Shown: piece by piece, positions 25,365-37,866 of the stretch
Layout: each line of letters starts with the position of its first letter
How positions within the stretch are numbered: position 1 is the stretch's first letter
NCBI GenBank assembly: GCA_032717465.1
Contig: CM064732.1
Location: forward strand, 20,804,942-20,868,941
Source: Coenobita brevimanus
Lineage: Eukaryota; Arthropoda; Malacostraca; Decapoda; Coenobitidae
Reading direction: 5' to 3'
Length of the DNA: 64,000 nucleotides
Position numbers and translations under genes: made by a program
Notes under the pieces: model-generated
Seen by the model: the letters and a program-made list of their open reading frames with translations, nothing else
What the model was told of the DNA's origin: nothing
The model's database searches: none

Positions 25365-27345
25365 GGACTCAGTTTAATTTTTTACTTTTACAACTATGGT
25401 GTCCCTTGCCTAAATCAGTGATCCTTGAGGATCCCGAATCTGCCCTCTTAAAGTTAATTTCTGGAAATGGAGGGTCAGAAAAAACGTCACATGTGTAAGA
25501 CAGACAAATGGGTAAGTGATCACTTTCAATGGAGCCGTCAGAGGGATCCCACGAGAAATGTTGATGTGTACCTGGGGTGACCGGAGACAAGTCTATGGGC
25601 AAAACATTACCAGTAAGATCATAAATGTGAGCCATTCGACCATCGGTCAGAAGTCAAAGAATGGATTGTAGTATTAGGTTGACTTCTTGCTCCCCACGTC
25701 CATCAATCCTCAAGCTACCTAAACTGATAGTGATGGACGTTATATCGTCCAGGACTACTTTATTTCCAGGAAGGTGGTTAAAAATTGAATTTAAAGTATA
25801 ACCATCAATGGGGCCATGCTGAGTACAGTAGACAGAGCAAATAGACACATACATGCAATAAAATTTTACTCTGGACGTGACAGCCTCCAGAGTAGAAATT
25901 AGAGTCACTTCTTGTTGTGGGTGAGATCTGTGTGTTTATATGGCAACTCCGTGGCCATTATATCTTCTATGAGAGTGGAAGTGCTTGAATTATGGTAGAT
26001 CAGGGTGATCGACCAGGTGCGTCTCCTGTAAATAAATAATGTCTGGCCTGTGTATTGATAGTAGGATTGCTATATTGCATAATTTATTCCCAAGAATCAT
26101 ACAGTTCCACTGTAACACAGTGAATATGACAGTTTAAGATTTATGAGGTGGGCCATTGTGCCTGGTTTTTCTGTTGCCCACCACCAGGCGAGCAACTACT
26201 GGGGCACCTATCCCGGTGCTAGCCAACGGAGACCTCCGTGAGATCATCATTAATAACTAGGCTCTCAGACTCCCCAGAGGAAGAGCTAACTCCTCCCTCC
26301 CTTGTTGGAGCAGGAACAGGTAAGACATGAGGACGTGACCTGGGAGAAATATTGGTGAGTAGTCTCGTCAGGCTTCTGTTTCTGCTTTGCAGAAGTTGAA
26401 GAAGCAACTTTAGAATAAGAATTAGCAGTTGGGATATTAGTATGAGAGCTGGATTTGGCAGGGGGAGCAGACGTTGTAGAAGATCAAGGGGTAAGAGCGT
26501 TGGAGATAGGGTCAATTTGTGTCTCCACAACGCACATCACGGGACTAGACACTACCACAGATGCATAGGAGTCAAATGGCTTGTGAGTCGCATGCAACTC
26601 CACCTTCCTTCTAGCATCATTGCCTTCACTGAGCAGACCTCCTTCTCCTCCTTCCACTTGGGACAATGAACGCAGCATTCAGTCACAGATGTACAGTTGT
26701 CAGCAGAATAACCCCACAGCCACACACTTGTCACACACTAAGTCAGAAGCCCGACAAGTGTTTTCATGATGCACATATATCTGACACATTGGGCAACGAA
26801 AGGAGTTTGGGATGTAGGGTCGGATGTTAATGATTTCAGTACCAACCTTGACACTGGAAAGTAGAGAAACTTTAACGAAAGTCAAGACAAAAGTGGTGGT
26901 CTTCATCTTCCTGCCCTCTGAAAATTTTGCTGAGCATGTTCATGTACAATACTGTCCTCCTTCATAACCCTGAGATACCTGCAGGTGATAACACTCTTTC
27001 AGGAATTCGTGGAATGCGGGATCTTAACAATGAAACATGCGCAGTTGAAGCATATCCTTCACCTGGGCTGAACTGAATCTTTACAAGAAGGTTCCCACTT
27101 GCAAGTTTTTTCACTTGTTCCACCTCACCAGCATAGCCATCAATCACCTTCTTGATGATGTAAGGATTGAGACTGGACAGGGGAGTAGAACCAACCACAT
27201 GAATTAGGACAAACGATGCATCATTTACATTGATGTCAAGAGGGGCTCAAGTCTGAGGCCGGTCAGTCTGGATGCAGTCACTCCATCGAACCGTCAAATC
27301 GTCATGGGTGGAGGCGGTTGGGGCACCCGCCATAGCAACTCCCCC
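25365..27345 (-). mobile_element. I/Jockey-like LINE, 5' half (ORF1 plus endonuclease)
   Basis: The minus strand runs from an ORF1-like region at about 27330-26160 into an APE endonuclease at about 26130-25380. ORF1 shows LSSLNPYIIKKVIDGYAGEVEQVKKLASGNLLVKI (27198-26962) and a cysteine-rich segment FRCPMCQIYVHHENTC...CDKC (near 26790-26720) resembling LINE gag knuckles. The endonuclease shows IYLQETHL-type text in a shifted frame, then HFSWDPSDGSIESDHLPICL with the SDH motif (25550-25490). The RT is absent and the element ends abruptly near 25365. Frames are broken throughout. Confidence 0.7.
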
Positions 27346-27960
27346 CCCCCCCCACGCGGGAAGAGGAAGGAAGGAGAGAAATGAGTAAGGGACAATATAC
27401 CCTAGGAACAAACGCTCAAGTTTAAGATTCTCCTGTCAGACCACTCCTGGGAGGACGCTACTGAGGTAATTCACACCCCAGAGGGATCAGTGGGGATAAC
27501 ACTCCAGAGGCGAATATGCAATGGCAGCCTCAGTAAATAGATATAGACCCCTACTCTATCTCTAACTGGGGTAGGGAGGAAATTTAGGACTAGCTAACCT
27601 AAGTGCACCCTAGAGGTGAGCAAAAATATTATGCCGGTAGGGTATCCATATGAGACTGAGGAAAGCTCAGCATGCACTTCCACTCTCTCCACGACCATTC
27701 ACTTAAGTCCCATTTTGAACAGGTTTTATTTTTAACAATCCTGAGGTCATTGGACGCTGATCCGCGTCCAACCTGAAAGTGTTCAGCCAGCTCTTTAGAC
27801 TCAGATCTCTGTTGAAACAAGAAATATTCACCATATATCAGGCACTGTGTCTAGCATCCTGAAACTTAGTCTGATATTAGCCTGATTGAATTTCCAGTTC
27901 CGTGGTACTACTTTCATTCATGGGAAATTTCGAAAACGTGACCAAAAACGCTTAGGAAAA
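27346..27960. other. Probable LINE 5' leader and unassigned sequence
   Basis: C/G-homopolymer and purine-rich text upstream (on the minus strand) of the I/Jockey-like ORF1, then unassigned DNA. A 63-codon minus frame near 27820 has no known motif. Confidence 0.3.
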
Positions 27961-27964
27961 AAAG

Positions 27965-28350
27965 ACGTATAAACATTCTTTTGCACTCTTTTTAGGTCTA
28001 CTAATGCTCATGATAACTATTTTACTTTTTGTAATATCACTTTCTATTTTCTTTCACCTTATTCTACAAAGTCTCAGATTTCTAAGAGTATAAAAACAAA
28101 TCCACTAATCCACATATTCCAGGGTGAAAATAATGATCAGAACAGAAAAAACTAGGGCATGGCAATTTGGTATAAGCATTCTTATGCACTCATTCAACTT
28201 ACACTCACCATAACTATTTTGCTTTATGCAATATCACTTTTCTCTTCATCATATTCTACGATGTCTCAACTTTCTAACGGTATAAAAACAAATCAGCTAA
28301 TTCAAAGTTTTAGGGTGAAAAAATGATCGGAAATGAAGAAAACTCGCGCC
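27965..28350. repeat. Two diverged tandem units of about 200 bp
   Basis: Blocks at about 27970-28145 and 28170-28345 share ATAAACATTCTTTTGCACTC-like, ATAACTATTTT, CTTCATTCTAC-like, GTATAAAAACAAATC and AGGGTGAAAA landmarks in the same order. They look like an old tandem duplication with no coding content. Confidence 0.65.
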
Positions 28351-28939
28351 TCAGGGGAGGAGGGAGGGAAAGCGAGGTAAGGAGAAAGCCTCAGGTTACT
28401 GCTGGCTGCAGGGGGGTCGGACCGGAAAAGTGTTAATATGCTAACAATTGCTGATCAGTTGTAGATTAAAAGATAACACTTTTTTTGTTTACAAAAACCA
28501 ACAACAACCCACCCACCTAGTGCAGTGTCTTTATAGTTCTCTCACAAGTGTGAGAAAAGTGCTAAAAGATTATTAATGTCACTCCCCTAAACTGCCCATA
28601 ATCCTGCTCAACTAATCTGATGCGCTGGTAACTGTGACAGCACCCCATGGTTCTAATCAGGAAGCATGTGCAAATGCCGTGGGCTACTCATGGTGAAAGC
28701 AAGCTACTAGTGCAGTTTGATAAATGGGACTCTAAAGTACTGGCAACTTGCTCAGTTGTTGTGGCGAAGACAATAGAAAAATGGTATTGTCGATTCACCA
28801 AGAGCCACAAAATTATTGAAAAAACACCCAAAGTGTGGCACGAACTGCGTAACTGCAAGTACAGAAATGCAAGACAGGGTGTAATTCAATAGCCCTTCAC
28901 ATGAAACGCTCATTCAACAAAACTTAACTCTTTCATGTT

Positions 28940-31475
28940 GTGTTAAACTATTTGTAAGGAAAGAAAAACGTAAGCTAGGAAGGACCTGCAGAGTAACTGG
29001 ATGGGCATCAACCCCTTGTCTTACACGTCTTCCTTCCATGATTTGTTTAACAGTTGCTGGGCCATACAGTTCTGCTTCAGTCCATAGCAAATCTATGCCA
29101 CAGCTCTCGATATAAGATCCAATGGTGTAATGCTAAGCCATGACTATGTGCAGTTCTCCAGGCCAGAGGATCGTATGATTCAGATCATCACGAGCCATTT
29201 GGAGCTGCTTTGCTGGCTTATGAAGACCCATGTCTAGGGAGGTAACTGTTTTCCTTTCAGGGCCTATCACCTTCACATTAATAGCCTGAGCTTGTTTGAG
29301 TACATTAAGAAGTGTTGGACATTCATGTGCTGGCTCAGCAAGGAGAGGGGGTGCTCCAGCCCTAGATACAGTCAGCCTTTCATGCAGGAGTGAATGGTAT
29401 CCTGCCCATGGTTGTAGACTGTTTGGCAAATTTTCATCAAACAGCACACTTAGATCATCAGACTTGTTTACAATAAACCTGCTTAAAAGCCAGACAACAT
29501 CAGGCAATGCAGCTGCCATAGTTTGATGCTTTTGCTCTGCTACAGAGAAAGGTGGGTAAGTGAAGCATGGTGGTTGGGATGCTGGCTTTGGGCATTCCAG
29601 CAAAACCGTTCTAGGCAAATCTTTCATGTTACGATCATGAACTGTACCCAACAGTTTGAGATGGGGCACTTAACCATCTTCCTGTCACTTCTGGTAAATG
29701 GCCATTGCTGTCCCATGGTGTATTTTTGCGATGGGGTGTATCTTCAGAGAAATCAATATTGTCTATGGTAAAAAAGACATATCTGCCAAGGACAATGTCA
29801 GGTGGGACATTTACATTATCTGCCATTCTATGCAGAACACTATTTGCAATTTGGGCTTCGATTCACAATCGACTGTTGTACTCAACTAACATGCCAAAGA
29901 CATGCAGGAAGCCAATCACTCTTTTGCTCCTGATAGCTTGGTGAATTGCCAGGCCAGCCAGTAGTTGATGGGGTATTTCCCTTGTTGATCTCAGACATTG
30001 TGTGTTGTTTCACTGAACATGATGCTTGGAAAGATACATTGAAACTGTTGTTTGAGCTAGACTACGAAAATTTCTGTTCACAAATGAAGATTTGGCATCA
30101 CTGAACAATTTGGTATTTGGCCCTTGAAGCACCCAGCAATAGAAACAGTACCATTCCTTTGGCAGTGGTTCGTCTTAAACGTCTGTAAGTGACCTACTGA
30201 AAGTCAATGACTTTGATTGTCCTATTCTAATTCTTAGCACTATGGCAGCCAAGTATAGCACTGCATGTCATCCCCCAGTGTGCATTCTTCAGAAAGCTGT
30301 ACTGCAGCATCTCTTGTGCACTTACAGCTTAACCTTTCAAACTCATTAACTTGCTGTGGGTGATGAAACTCAGCATCTGGAATTTGATTCTGTATCAGCT
30401 TCTCCAACTTCTTGCGACTGTATGTAGGGTCTTTCACGCTGACTTGGTACTGTGATATGCATCATGCAGTACTGACATGCTGAATATACTCCCATCCTTT
30501 AGCTGTCCTTGACCCCCGCCATGGTCATCGTTCCTTATGAGGCGATATGCAGGCCACCCCTGGCCTTGCTGCTCACCTCATATGAGGCGATGGGTCTCCG
30601 TGCCATAATTTCATGCATGAGGAAGCGTCAGTGGTTTCCATGGGAATGTTGACTGTTTGTCTACTCTATCGGAGCTGTTGCCAAACCCTGCCATACCGCA
30701 GTTGCCAAATACTGCATATTTAGAAATTCAGATATGCAGGCCAGCCCTGGCTGCACTGATCGCCTCATATGAGGCGATGGGTCTCTGCGCCTTAATTTCA
30801 AGCACGAGGAAGCTTCCATGGGAACGTTGAGTCTCCCTCTATGCCACCAGGAGCTGTTGCCAAATACTGCATATTTAGTGACTCAGTTCTCGTTTGTAGC
30901 TCAGCAGTGGCGGATTCACGCCCTCCTACCTCTCACGGTGCTGGCGACTTTTCACCACCCTCACGCCCACCCAAGAGACGTAAATTACAAAAAGACGAGG
31001 GTGATACAAAGTTCGAGCACAGAAACATTTGATCTGATGACAAAAATCAACTTAATAAAAAAAAAAAAATCTTAAAACAATGACTCAGGGAAGGTAATCA
31101 CGTTGATGAGAATGAGTGAGGTAAGGATTAAAACAAACTGAGGAATTCCACCTCTGCAGCAAATTCATCCACTTTATTGTTCTGGACTATAGGAAAATCA
31201 GCTTCCTTGTGCAGAACATACGTTGCATTAGTAGCCCAGCAATGCTTATGATAATTAATGTCTATTGTATGTACATCTTCTAAACTGATTGCTGTACACT
31301 GCTTGACATGAAATTTCTAGTTATTAGCTTTCTCAACAGCACCTTTGAGAGCACAGCCAGCATTTTCTGTAGCAACCTGATCAAGGTGATTCCTGGAGGA
31401 TTTCCCTTGCTCACAGAAGAAACAAACATCTCTTTAGAAGGGTGTCGATTCTGAACGTGTGAACGTGCTGCCATT
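28940..31475 (-). pseudogene. Decayed copy of a large conserved repeated gene family
   Basis: Minus-strand fragments in order, N to C: 31475-31280 (MAARSHVQNRHPSKEMF start), 30437-30240, 29826-29635 (FTIDNIDFSEDTPHRKNTP), 29669-29133 (LHERLTVSRAGAPPLLAEP, VTSLDMGLHKPAKQLQMARDD, LWPGELHIVMA), then about 29130-28980 (IGSYIESCGIDLLWTEAELY, GPATVKQIMEG). I know this text from memory as a protein family present in many copies in crustaceans, cnidarians and molluscs, with no function I can state. It may be a transposon protein. Stops and shifts make this copy dead, and a 180-bp tandem repeat interrupts it at about 30540-30900. Confidence 0.65.
30541..30895. repeat. Two-copy tandem repeat with CCTCATATGAGG palindrome
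   Basis: Units start GATATGCAGGCCA at about 30546 and 30731. Each carries a CCTCATATGAGGCGATGGGT block and ends GCCAAATACTGCATATTTAG. In the second unit the palindrome extends to 20 bp (30759-30778, a perfect self-complement). It sits inside the decayed gene and probably represents an inserted element. Confidence 0.75.
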
Positions 31476-32742
31476 TGTGGCCTGTATATTCAATGGTTCT
31501 TTTTTATTTCCCCTGCAAGTTAGTTCTATTTCGTATTTCTCTTCTGCTCATTTACACAAGCCAGAGTGCACTGTGCTCTGGTGACATTTTCAATGCCATG
31601 TTCCCGAGTTTGCTTGCAAGTCTTGCCATGTAACATCACCCAAACGCCTGTTTATTTCTGAGTATTGACCATCCTCATACCTAGCTCTCTTCTGTTCATA
31701 ATCTAAAATTTTTTCATGTGTAGTTGGTTTTTCAACAAGAGTTTCACCAGTTCTGTTTTGGCAGATTATACAAAGGAATGGTTTGTTTTATATCGTGCCA
31801 CCTTCGCGGCAGGAATGTCTAGACGGACGGTAGTATACTTTCCTTATTGCAGAACTACAAAACCGTCTAAGCATCACAAATCACTACAAGCACCACCACC
31901 ACAAACTGCCACCACCGTCATTTCATTCATACTTGATGGCATGCATTCATATTCTAGATGATCTTGTCTGTTGATATTTGGCCAACATCTTGATTACCTG
32001 CAACAAGTATAATACTCTTACATGTAAATATACATATAAATCCTAAGATTTCAGTCTGAAATCCTAAAATGAAATGAAAAAGCCTGCAGGAGTAAAGTTT
32101 TAAAATTATTTGGGCTTCATAACATCGACAAGGGCAACCAGACCGTAAAAATTGATAAAAGTGCCTGGTAACTCTGCTCCAGTATCAATCAGGCACGATG
32201 CAACAAGCCTGATAATCAAGCATGATTTAAATCGCTTATGGCTTTAAACAGAACAAGATGCCAGCTTGTCAACATCGTTTTTATTGAAGCCTGAAGTTCC
32301 TTCTAAGCACCCATCAGGGTGGTTTACTTTCACCACTAAAGTTTAACAGGACTTTTTTTTTTTTTTTTTCTTGTAGGGCATGCTCCCAGACCACTACTCA
32401 TAGTCTATACTGTGATCAGTCTGTGGGAGTCACCAAAACTCGTGACATCACCCCTGTTTTATGCCCACTACTCTTACACAGAGGAGAAGCAGCAACGTTA
32501 ATAATTAATAGATGTTATGTAGTCTCTTCGTGGTCGGAACAACTTTAGTATTCTATTTCACTTAACGCCAGTTGATCTTGTTCATCTGAAAGTGAATCGT
32601 TGAAGTGTGGGAGCATAATTACTCTCACCATGAACTCTTTTATGGACGAAACAGTTCTGTTTCTCTATTCCAGTTGATGGAAGACGATTATTTTAAAGCG
32701 AAAAGTGAGTTACAGGAACCTGAGACGATCAGTCTCATATTC

Positions 32743-32779
<37 letters not shown>

Positions 32780-33359
32780 GAACCAATTATCTATCAGATT
32801 TGCACAACTTCTAATCGACACGTTTCTCTTGTGATTGTGTTGATAGTCTTAATATTATTTCCATCAGTACGATAATGCTCTTATACCATATTATAGCTAC
32901 AAGTCTACTATTTTATTCCCATTCATGACAAAGAAGTCCTTTGTATGTCATTCATTAACTGCCAGTACCCGGTCTTTTTCACTTTCGAAAGGTCTTCCTT
33001 AGTGAAGGCGATAAAATGATGCTGAAAAAAAGATATATGCAGGAAAGAAAATACAAGGTCGTTTCCTGCTTTCTTTATTATTCCATTTTTGTCCTCTCAA
33101 ATATAGTATCGTCTTTTCGTCTCCCCTCTTTCTTTTCTTTTTCTGCTTCTTCACAGCATCGAATAACTTTAATCATCTTTGGCAGGGAACCATCGAACTG
33201 GTTTGATGGATTTGGCACATTAACCCCTGCGCTAATAACGTAACGAACTAAGCTAATAATAATAATCTGGTAACAGCAAGACAAAAATATAAATGAAGAG
33301 TGTGTGTTAAAATGGTTAACGTAACACCAATTCCCTCTCGTTTTTCTAGTAGGGGTTCC

Positions 33360-33365
<6 letters not shown>
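31476..33365. other. No gene recognised
   Basis: Unassigned sequence with a poly-T run near 32352-32370 and a poly-A run at about 32747-32777. The 69-codon frame at 32605 runs through the poly-A and is not convincing. Confidence 0.4.
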
Positions 33366-33408
<43 letters not shown>

Positions 33409-34218
33409 ACACGTCTTTCTTCACTCCCTTCATCTTCCTTCCTACCCTCCCTCCCCCTCACAGCTTCCCTCACTACCTCCCCTTCACACTCCTTCCTTCC
33501 CTTTCTCCTTCCTCAAATCTTCTGACTTTCATTTTTCCTTCACACCTTTCTTCCCTTCCCTCCTTGCACACTCCTTCCTTCCCTCCCTCTCTAACTTTTT
33601 CCTGTTTCTCACACACCATCCTTCGCTCCATCTCTTCCTCCCACACGCCTTTCACCTCCACCTCCCTCCCTTCCTCCAACATACCACCCTTCTCCATCTC
33701 CGTTTCTTCCGTACTGTACACCTTCCTTCTCTCCTTCCTTCCCTCCCTCCCTCCCTCCCACATACCATCCTTCATTGCACCCTTTTCTCCGACACTCCTT
33801 TCTTCCTTCCTCCTTCCCTCCCAGTTCTTCCTCTAGGTTTGATGTAATGTCACTCCTTTCTCTCTATTGTTTTTTTCTCCTAATCCCTCTGCTTAACTTT
33901 CCAGCCAGTCTCACTCTCTACTGCCGCTTTTCTCAGTTCATATACATCTATTGACTCCTTCCCTCTCCTCCACAGTCATTTCTTTATTCATTATTTCACC
34001 TCCCTCCCTCCCAAGCTCTTCTCTTTATTCCCTCATTCCTACACTGCTCTACTCCCTCTATCTCTCCCTTCCTGTCATATTTCTTTTCCGATCCCTTTCT
34101 CATCTTTTTTCACATTCCTTTCTTTACCCTTCGTTTTCTCTCATGCTTCCTCCTCTTCTTTTTCCTTCCCTGTCATACAATTACCTCTGCTTCCATCCTC
34201 CTTTTCACTCCGTTGTTC

Positions 34219-34284
<66 letters not shown>
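33366..34284. repeat. Kilobase pyrimidine tract with (CT)n and (CTGT)n(CT)n
   Basis: Plus strand is almost entirely C/T. It contains (CT)n at 33368-33404, CCTT/CCCT-rich runs, (CTGT)n near 34218-34250 and (CT)n to 34283. The long open frames are compositional artefacts. Confidence 0.85.
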
Positions 34285-34287
<3 letters not shown>

Positions 34288-34450
34288 CGGCCATCGATAA
34301 ATATTTCGCAGTAGATCACTCAAATTATACTCGAGGAAATGGGCAAAAAAATTTCCGAAAACGATTTCAATCACATGACGCTAATCTTTTCTTCTTTAAC
34401 AGAGCTGTAAATATCTGGAACAAACTGCTGTCCAGAGTATTAAACTGATA
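34285..34450 (+). mobile_element. CR1-like LINE, 3'-terminal ORF fragment
   Basis: The frame reads DHSNYTRGNGQKNFRKRFQS...LFFFNRAVNIWNKLLSRVLN then stop. This matches the terminal RG..KLfk.R.....FFs.RVv.lWN.LP signature of CR1/L2 polymerases. Only about 50 codons remain. Confidence 0.7.
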
Positions 34451-34850
34451 CAAAAATAATATTTGAAAATCACTTGGATAATTGTCTGTCTTCTAACTCC
34501 CAGCTAAGTATCCTCACTCTAGAATAATAGTTTCGTAGTATATTAAGCCTTTTTTATTTCAGTTTAAAGAGCCTGGAGGAGGCAACCGGAGAACAACATC
34601 GATACATCTTTTTATTACACTTCTTTCCTTCCTTCTGATAAAACTTCCATGACAGCTTTTCTGACCAGCATAATGGTCCTTCTCACTATATCCTGCTGGC
34701 TTCTGCTGGAGGGTTCAGTGGGTGGGTGGGAGCCTTCTGCTTCTCCTTGTCTTTAACTGATAGAATACTTTTGTAAGTTACTACCTTCCCTATACAAAAC
34801 AGCCCCGAAAGAACCAACGCGTCTGTTGCTGTTTACTTTGTACTCCTTTG
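34451..34850. other. No gene recognised
   Basis: Unassigned sequence, possibly the 3' UTR of the CR1-like fragment in its left part. Confidence 0.3.
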
Positions 34851-34852
34851 TA

Positions 34853-35280
34853 CTGTGTGTGTGTATGTGTGTGTGTGTGTGTGTGTGTGTTTTCTCCATT
34901 TTTTTTCTCTTTGCCCCCTCCCTCCATTCATTTCACACTTCTTCCTCTCCTCTCTGTTTCCCGATATTCTTGCTTCTTCACATACTTCTCCTCCGTCACT
35001 TACCTTTCTTTATTTTCTGCCCAACTTTCTCCCTACTGTTTCCTCTGTAGTCACTCTCTCTTTTCCTTTCTTCCTTCATTCCTCCCTCCCCCCCTCCCTC
35101 TCGCCTTATCATTCCTCAGTCTTTCCATCCCTACTTTCACACCCTCCTGTGCTCTTTTCGGTCCTTTCTCAAAACTCTTTCCTCTGCTACTCTCCCCTTC
35201 CCTCCTTTCCTCCTCATTCTTTCTTCTCCCCTCGCCCCCCTCTACCTTCCCTCCTTCCTCTCTGAAGTTTGGTTGAGTAA
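34853..35280. repeat. (GT)n and pyrimidine tract
   Basis: (GT)n at about 34855-34890 followed by some 390 bp of C/T-rich plus strand. Ser/Leu/Pro-rich frames are artefacts. Confidence 0.85.
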
Positions 35281-35299
35281 CACTGTTAATATAATACTT

Positions 35300-36240
35300 T
35301 TTTTCTTCCTTTTTTTCCCCTCCCTTCCTCTCGGAGTGCCAAGACCACGGAGGACTGTGGATCGTTAGGGAGGAAGGAGGGGAAAGAAAGGGGGGGAGGG
35401 TAAAGAGGGAAGGAAAAAATGGGAAGGAGAAATATATCTGCAGGAAGGGGGTGAATGATAAAACGAAGGGTGGAAAGCAAATTTAGAGAAAGGGAGGAAG
35501 AGTGACAGAACGAATGATCGAAGGAAACCATGAATGGAAGGAAAAGGAGAAAGAGAGATAAAGAGAGATGGAATTATGAGAGGAAGTAGGGAAGGAAGGG
35601 AATTTAAGAAAAAGAGGAAGAGAACTTGAGGGAATGATGAGAGTACGGGTATGAATGAAGGAAAAGGGAAGAGAGGGGTAGAAGGAGAGAGAATTTTACA
35701 AGAGGAAAGCCGAAAACAGAGAGGGAAGGAAATATGTAAGGTAGAGAGGGACTAATGAAATTAGGGAAGGAAGTCTGAGAGGGCGAAGAAAGAATGGTAA
35801 GGCAAATGTGGAGAGCAGAGATAGAATGAGGGAGACATAGAAAAAAAAATGAAGGAAAAGAAAAGGGAGAGAAGGGATACTCAGAAGAGAAGAGAGAAGA
35901 GAAGGAGGGAGGGACTGAGGGAAGAAGTGAAGTAAAGAGAATGGAGGAACGACTAAGAGTAAGGAGTGAGAGGGGGGGAAGGGAGGAGAAAGGTCAAAGA
36001 GTGTAAGGAGGGCTAATGTAGTTAGGAGGCAAGAGGAGGAAGTTGGGAATGGAAGAGAGTAGTAAGAACTGGTTAGAGGAGAGAGGAGGTAAAGATGGAA
36101 AAACTAATACAAGCGTTGTGCAGAGGAAAAGCAAAAGGAGAGAGAATAAAATGGAAGACTGGAGAGAGTGGATAAAAGATATACTGAAAGAGACCGTAAG
36201 AGATGAGGTAAGACTTGAAAAAGTTATGAATAAAGAGTTC
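35300..36240. repeat. Kilobase purine tract
   Basis: Plus strand switches at about 35290 from pyrimidine-rich to purine-rich (GGAAGG, GAGAGA words) and stays so for about 940 bp. Confidence 0.85.
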
Positions 36241-36265
36241 ACCACCACCACCATCATCATCAATT

Positions 36266-36316
36266 CAGTGGCGTACCGAAGGGGGTGGCCATGAAGTCAG
36301 GGCCCTCCTTGTTGGC

Positions 36317-36318
<2 letters not shown>
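36266..36318 (-). mobile_element. hAT-like MITE, terminal fragment
   Basis: CAGTGGCGTACCGAAGGGGG...GGCCATG matches, inverted, the right end of the element at 18920-19506. It continues into (AT)n. Confidence 0.55.

Positions 36319-36319
<1 letters not shown>

Positions 36320-36357
<38 letters not shown>
36320..36357. repeat. (AT)n microsatellite
   Basis: Perfect AT array between the MITE end and SINE-D. Confidence 0.97.
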
Positions 36358-36360
<3 letters not shown>

Positions 36361-36746
36361 AGCCTCTGTGGTACGGTGGTAGAGTGTGCGTTTCGTACAC
36401 GGGTGAACCAGGGTTCGCGCCCCGCCAGGGTAATAAACTTTGGGAGTGTTCATCCGGCCATGTACTGCGTTGGCGGACATAAGGGGTGCTGTGGTTGAAC
36501 CAGTGTCGCTTACTATAAAGTATGCTTGCACCCAGTCGGCTTGCGCGGGCCAATTACACTTGGTTCACAGACTACACACACATCCAAAGCCACTACAACA
36601 CAACAGTTACACTTACAAGCACTTCTCACCCTACATACAATCTCTACTAGACAGCCTAAGCCACTTGGTAGAGATACATTGGCTGTATCGTCCCGACTTT
36701 GATCGGGATAGGCTGGTCCTGCAGTGGATACTCAAGCGGCTGATGA

Positions 36747-36749
<3 letters not shown>
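36358..36749 (+). mobile_element. SINE-D, tRNA-headed SINE
   Basis: tRNA-like head with box A TGGTACGGTGG (36369-36379) and box B GGTTCGCGCCC (36412-36422). A body of about 320 bp includes a CCCGACTTTGATCGGGA hairpin and ends GCGGCTGATGATG, followed directly by (AT)n. It differs from SINE-A, B and C. Only one copy is in this window. Confidence 0.65.

Positions 36750-36820
<71 letters not shown>
36750..36820. repeat. (AT)n microsatellite at SINE-D 3' end
   Basis: Perfect AT array immediately after the SINE-D 3' end. Confidence 0.97.
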
Positions 36821-36822
<2 letters not shown>

Positions 36823-36876
36823 TCACGAGTTGGCGCTATCATATATCTAAACAAACCCGTGGCATTGAACTTTTGT

Positions 36877-37473
36877 GGGAAACAGTGAATTCTAGTGGAA
36901 TCCAAGTAGGTATCACTCAGTCAACCGCCACATATTCACCCGATCGGGAGTGTTTTCAGAACAATTTTTCACCGTTTCATAAGTGATCGTCCTTGCGTGC
37001 GACATTAGCGCTTCCGCTGAGTGATTTATTATGGGCGTGTTTCGCTCACTTCCTTCCGTTAGCCGTTACCAATTAGCGGCTGGCCGACACTCGCCCCTCT
37101 CTCACAATTTGAATTTAGTCAGGATTAGAGTGTCGTGGAAGCAGGTTCGATTGGGCCCAGTGTGGAGCAGTGCCGCCGTTGTCCTGAATTCCCACCTAGT
37201 GTGAACCGGCGAGAGGTTTAGCGTGTGCAGCGTCCTTCCTCAGCAACGACGCCCAGTCCATTCCGCTTAGCCCACTCTCTGACCAGTATTTCTTTTCGTA
37301 TTTTCCTAGGCTTAAGAGTTTAGCTTTTGAGTGAGCGAGTGAGTGCGTTCTCCTTATTTTGAATTCATTTTGAAACATGTAACGTAAAGTTAACTCAATG
37401 TAATCAATAAATAAACAGTTCTTTTTCTTGAGCTTAATGTAATGTAAACTCGTGTTTTATTTCTCCACATTAA
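36877..37473 (+). mobile_element. Possible solo LTR
   Basis: The interval starts TGTGGGAAACAGTG and ends TTTATTTCTCCACA. It has an AATAAATAAA signal near 37410 and T/G-rich text after it, as in LTR R-U5 regions. I find no target-site duplication or second copy, so this is weak. Confidence 0.25.
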
Positions 37474-37866
37474 GCTTACTTCACTTAAAGCTCCTAGTTC
37501 GCATAAACGCTTTGCATTATTCATAACTGGTACGTAGGCCAGTCCTTTTGTATTAAGCTTAAAATCCGTTGTGCAACCAGGAGTTAATGCACCAGCAAGA
37601 ACCTGTTTATCATTAATAGCATTAGTTATTGATTGTCAGGGGTGGAGTCACTTTCTCAAGAGGCTAACAGTACTAACAAACAGCACGCATGAGTAATTAG
37701 TCTCTGCTGTGTACTGTTGAGAAAGTTTATAAATTCTCGTCCTTAGAGAATCGGCGAAGTAAGCGGGCATAAAGTAATCATTGCTTGGTTTTCACAAGAC
37801 AATTCATTGTCCTGTTCTCAAGTAACATTTTAAAGTATCAAGTATTATTGAATATTATTCTTTAAT

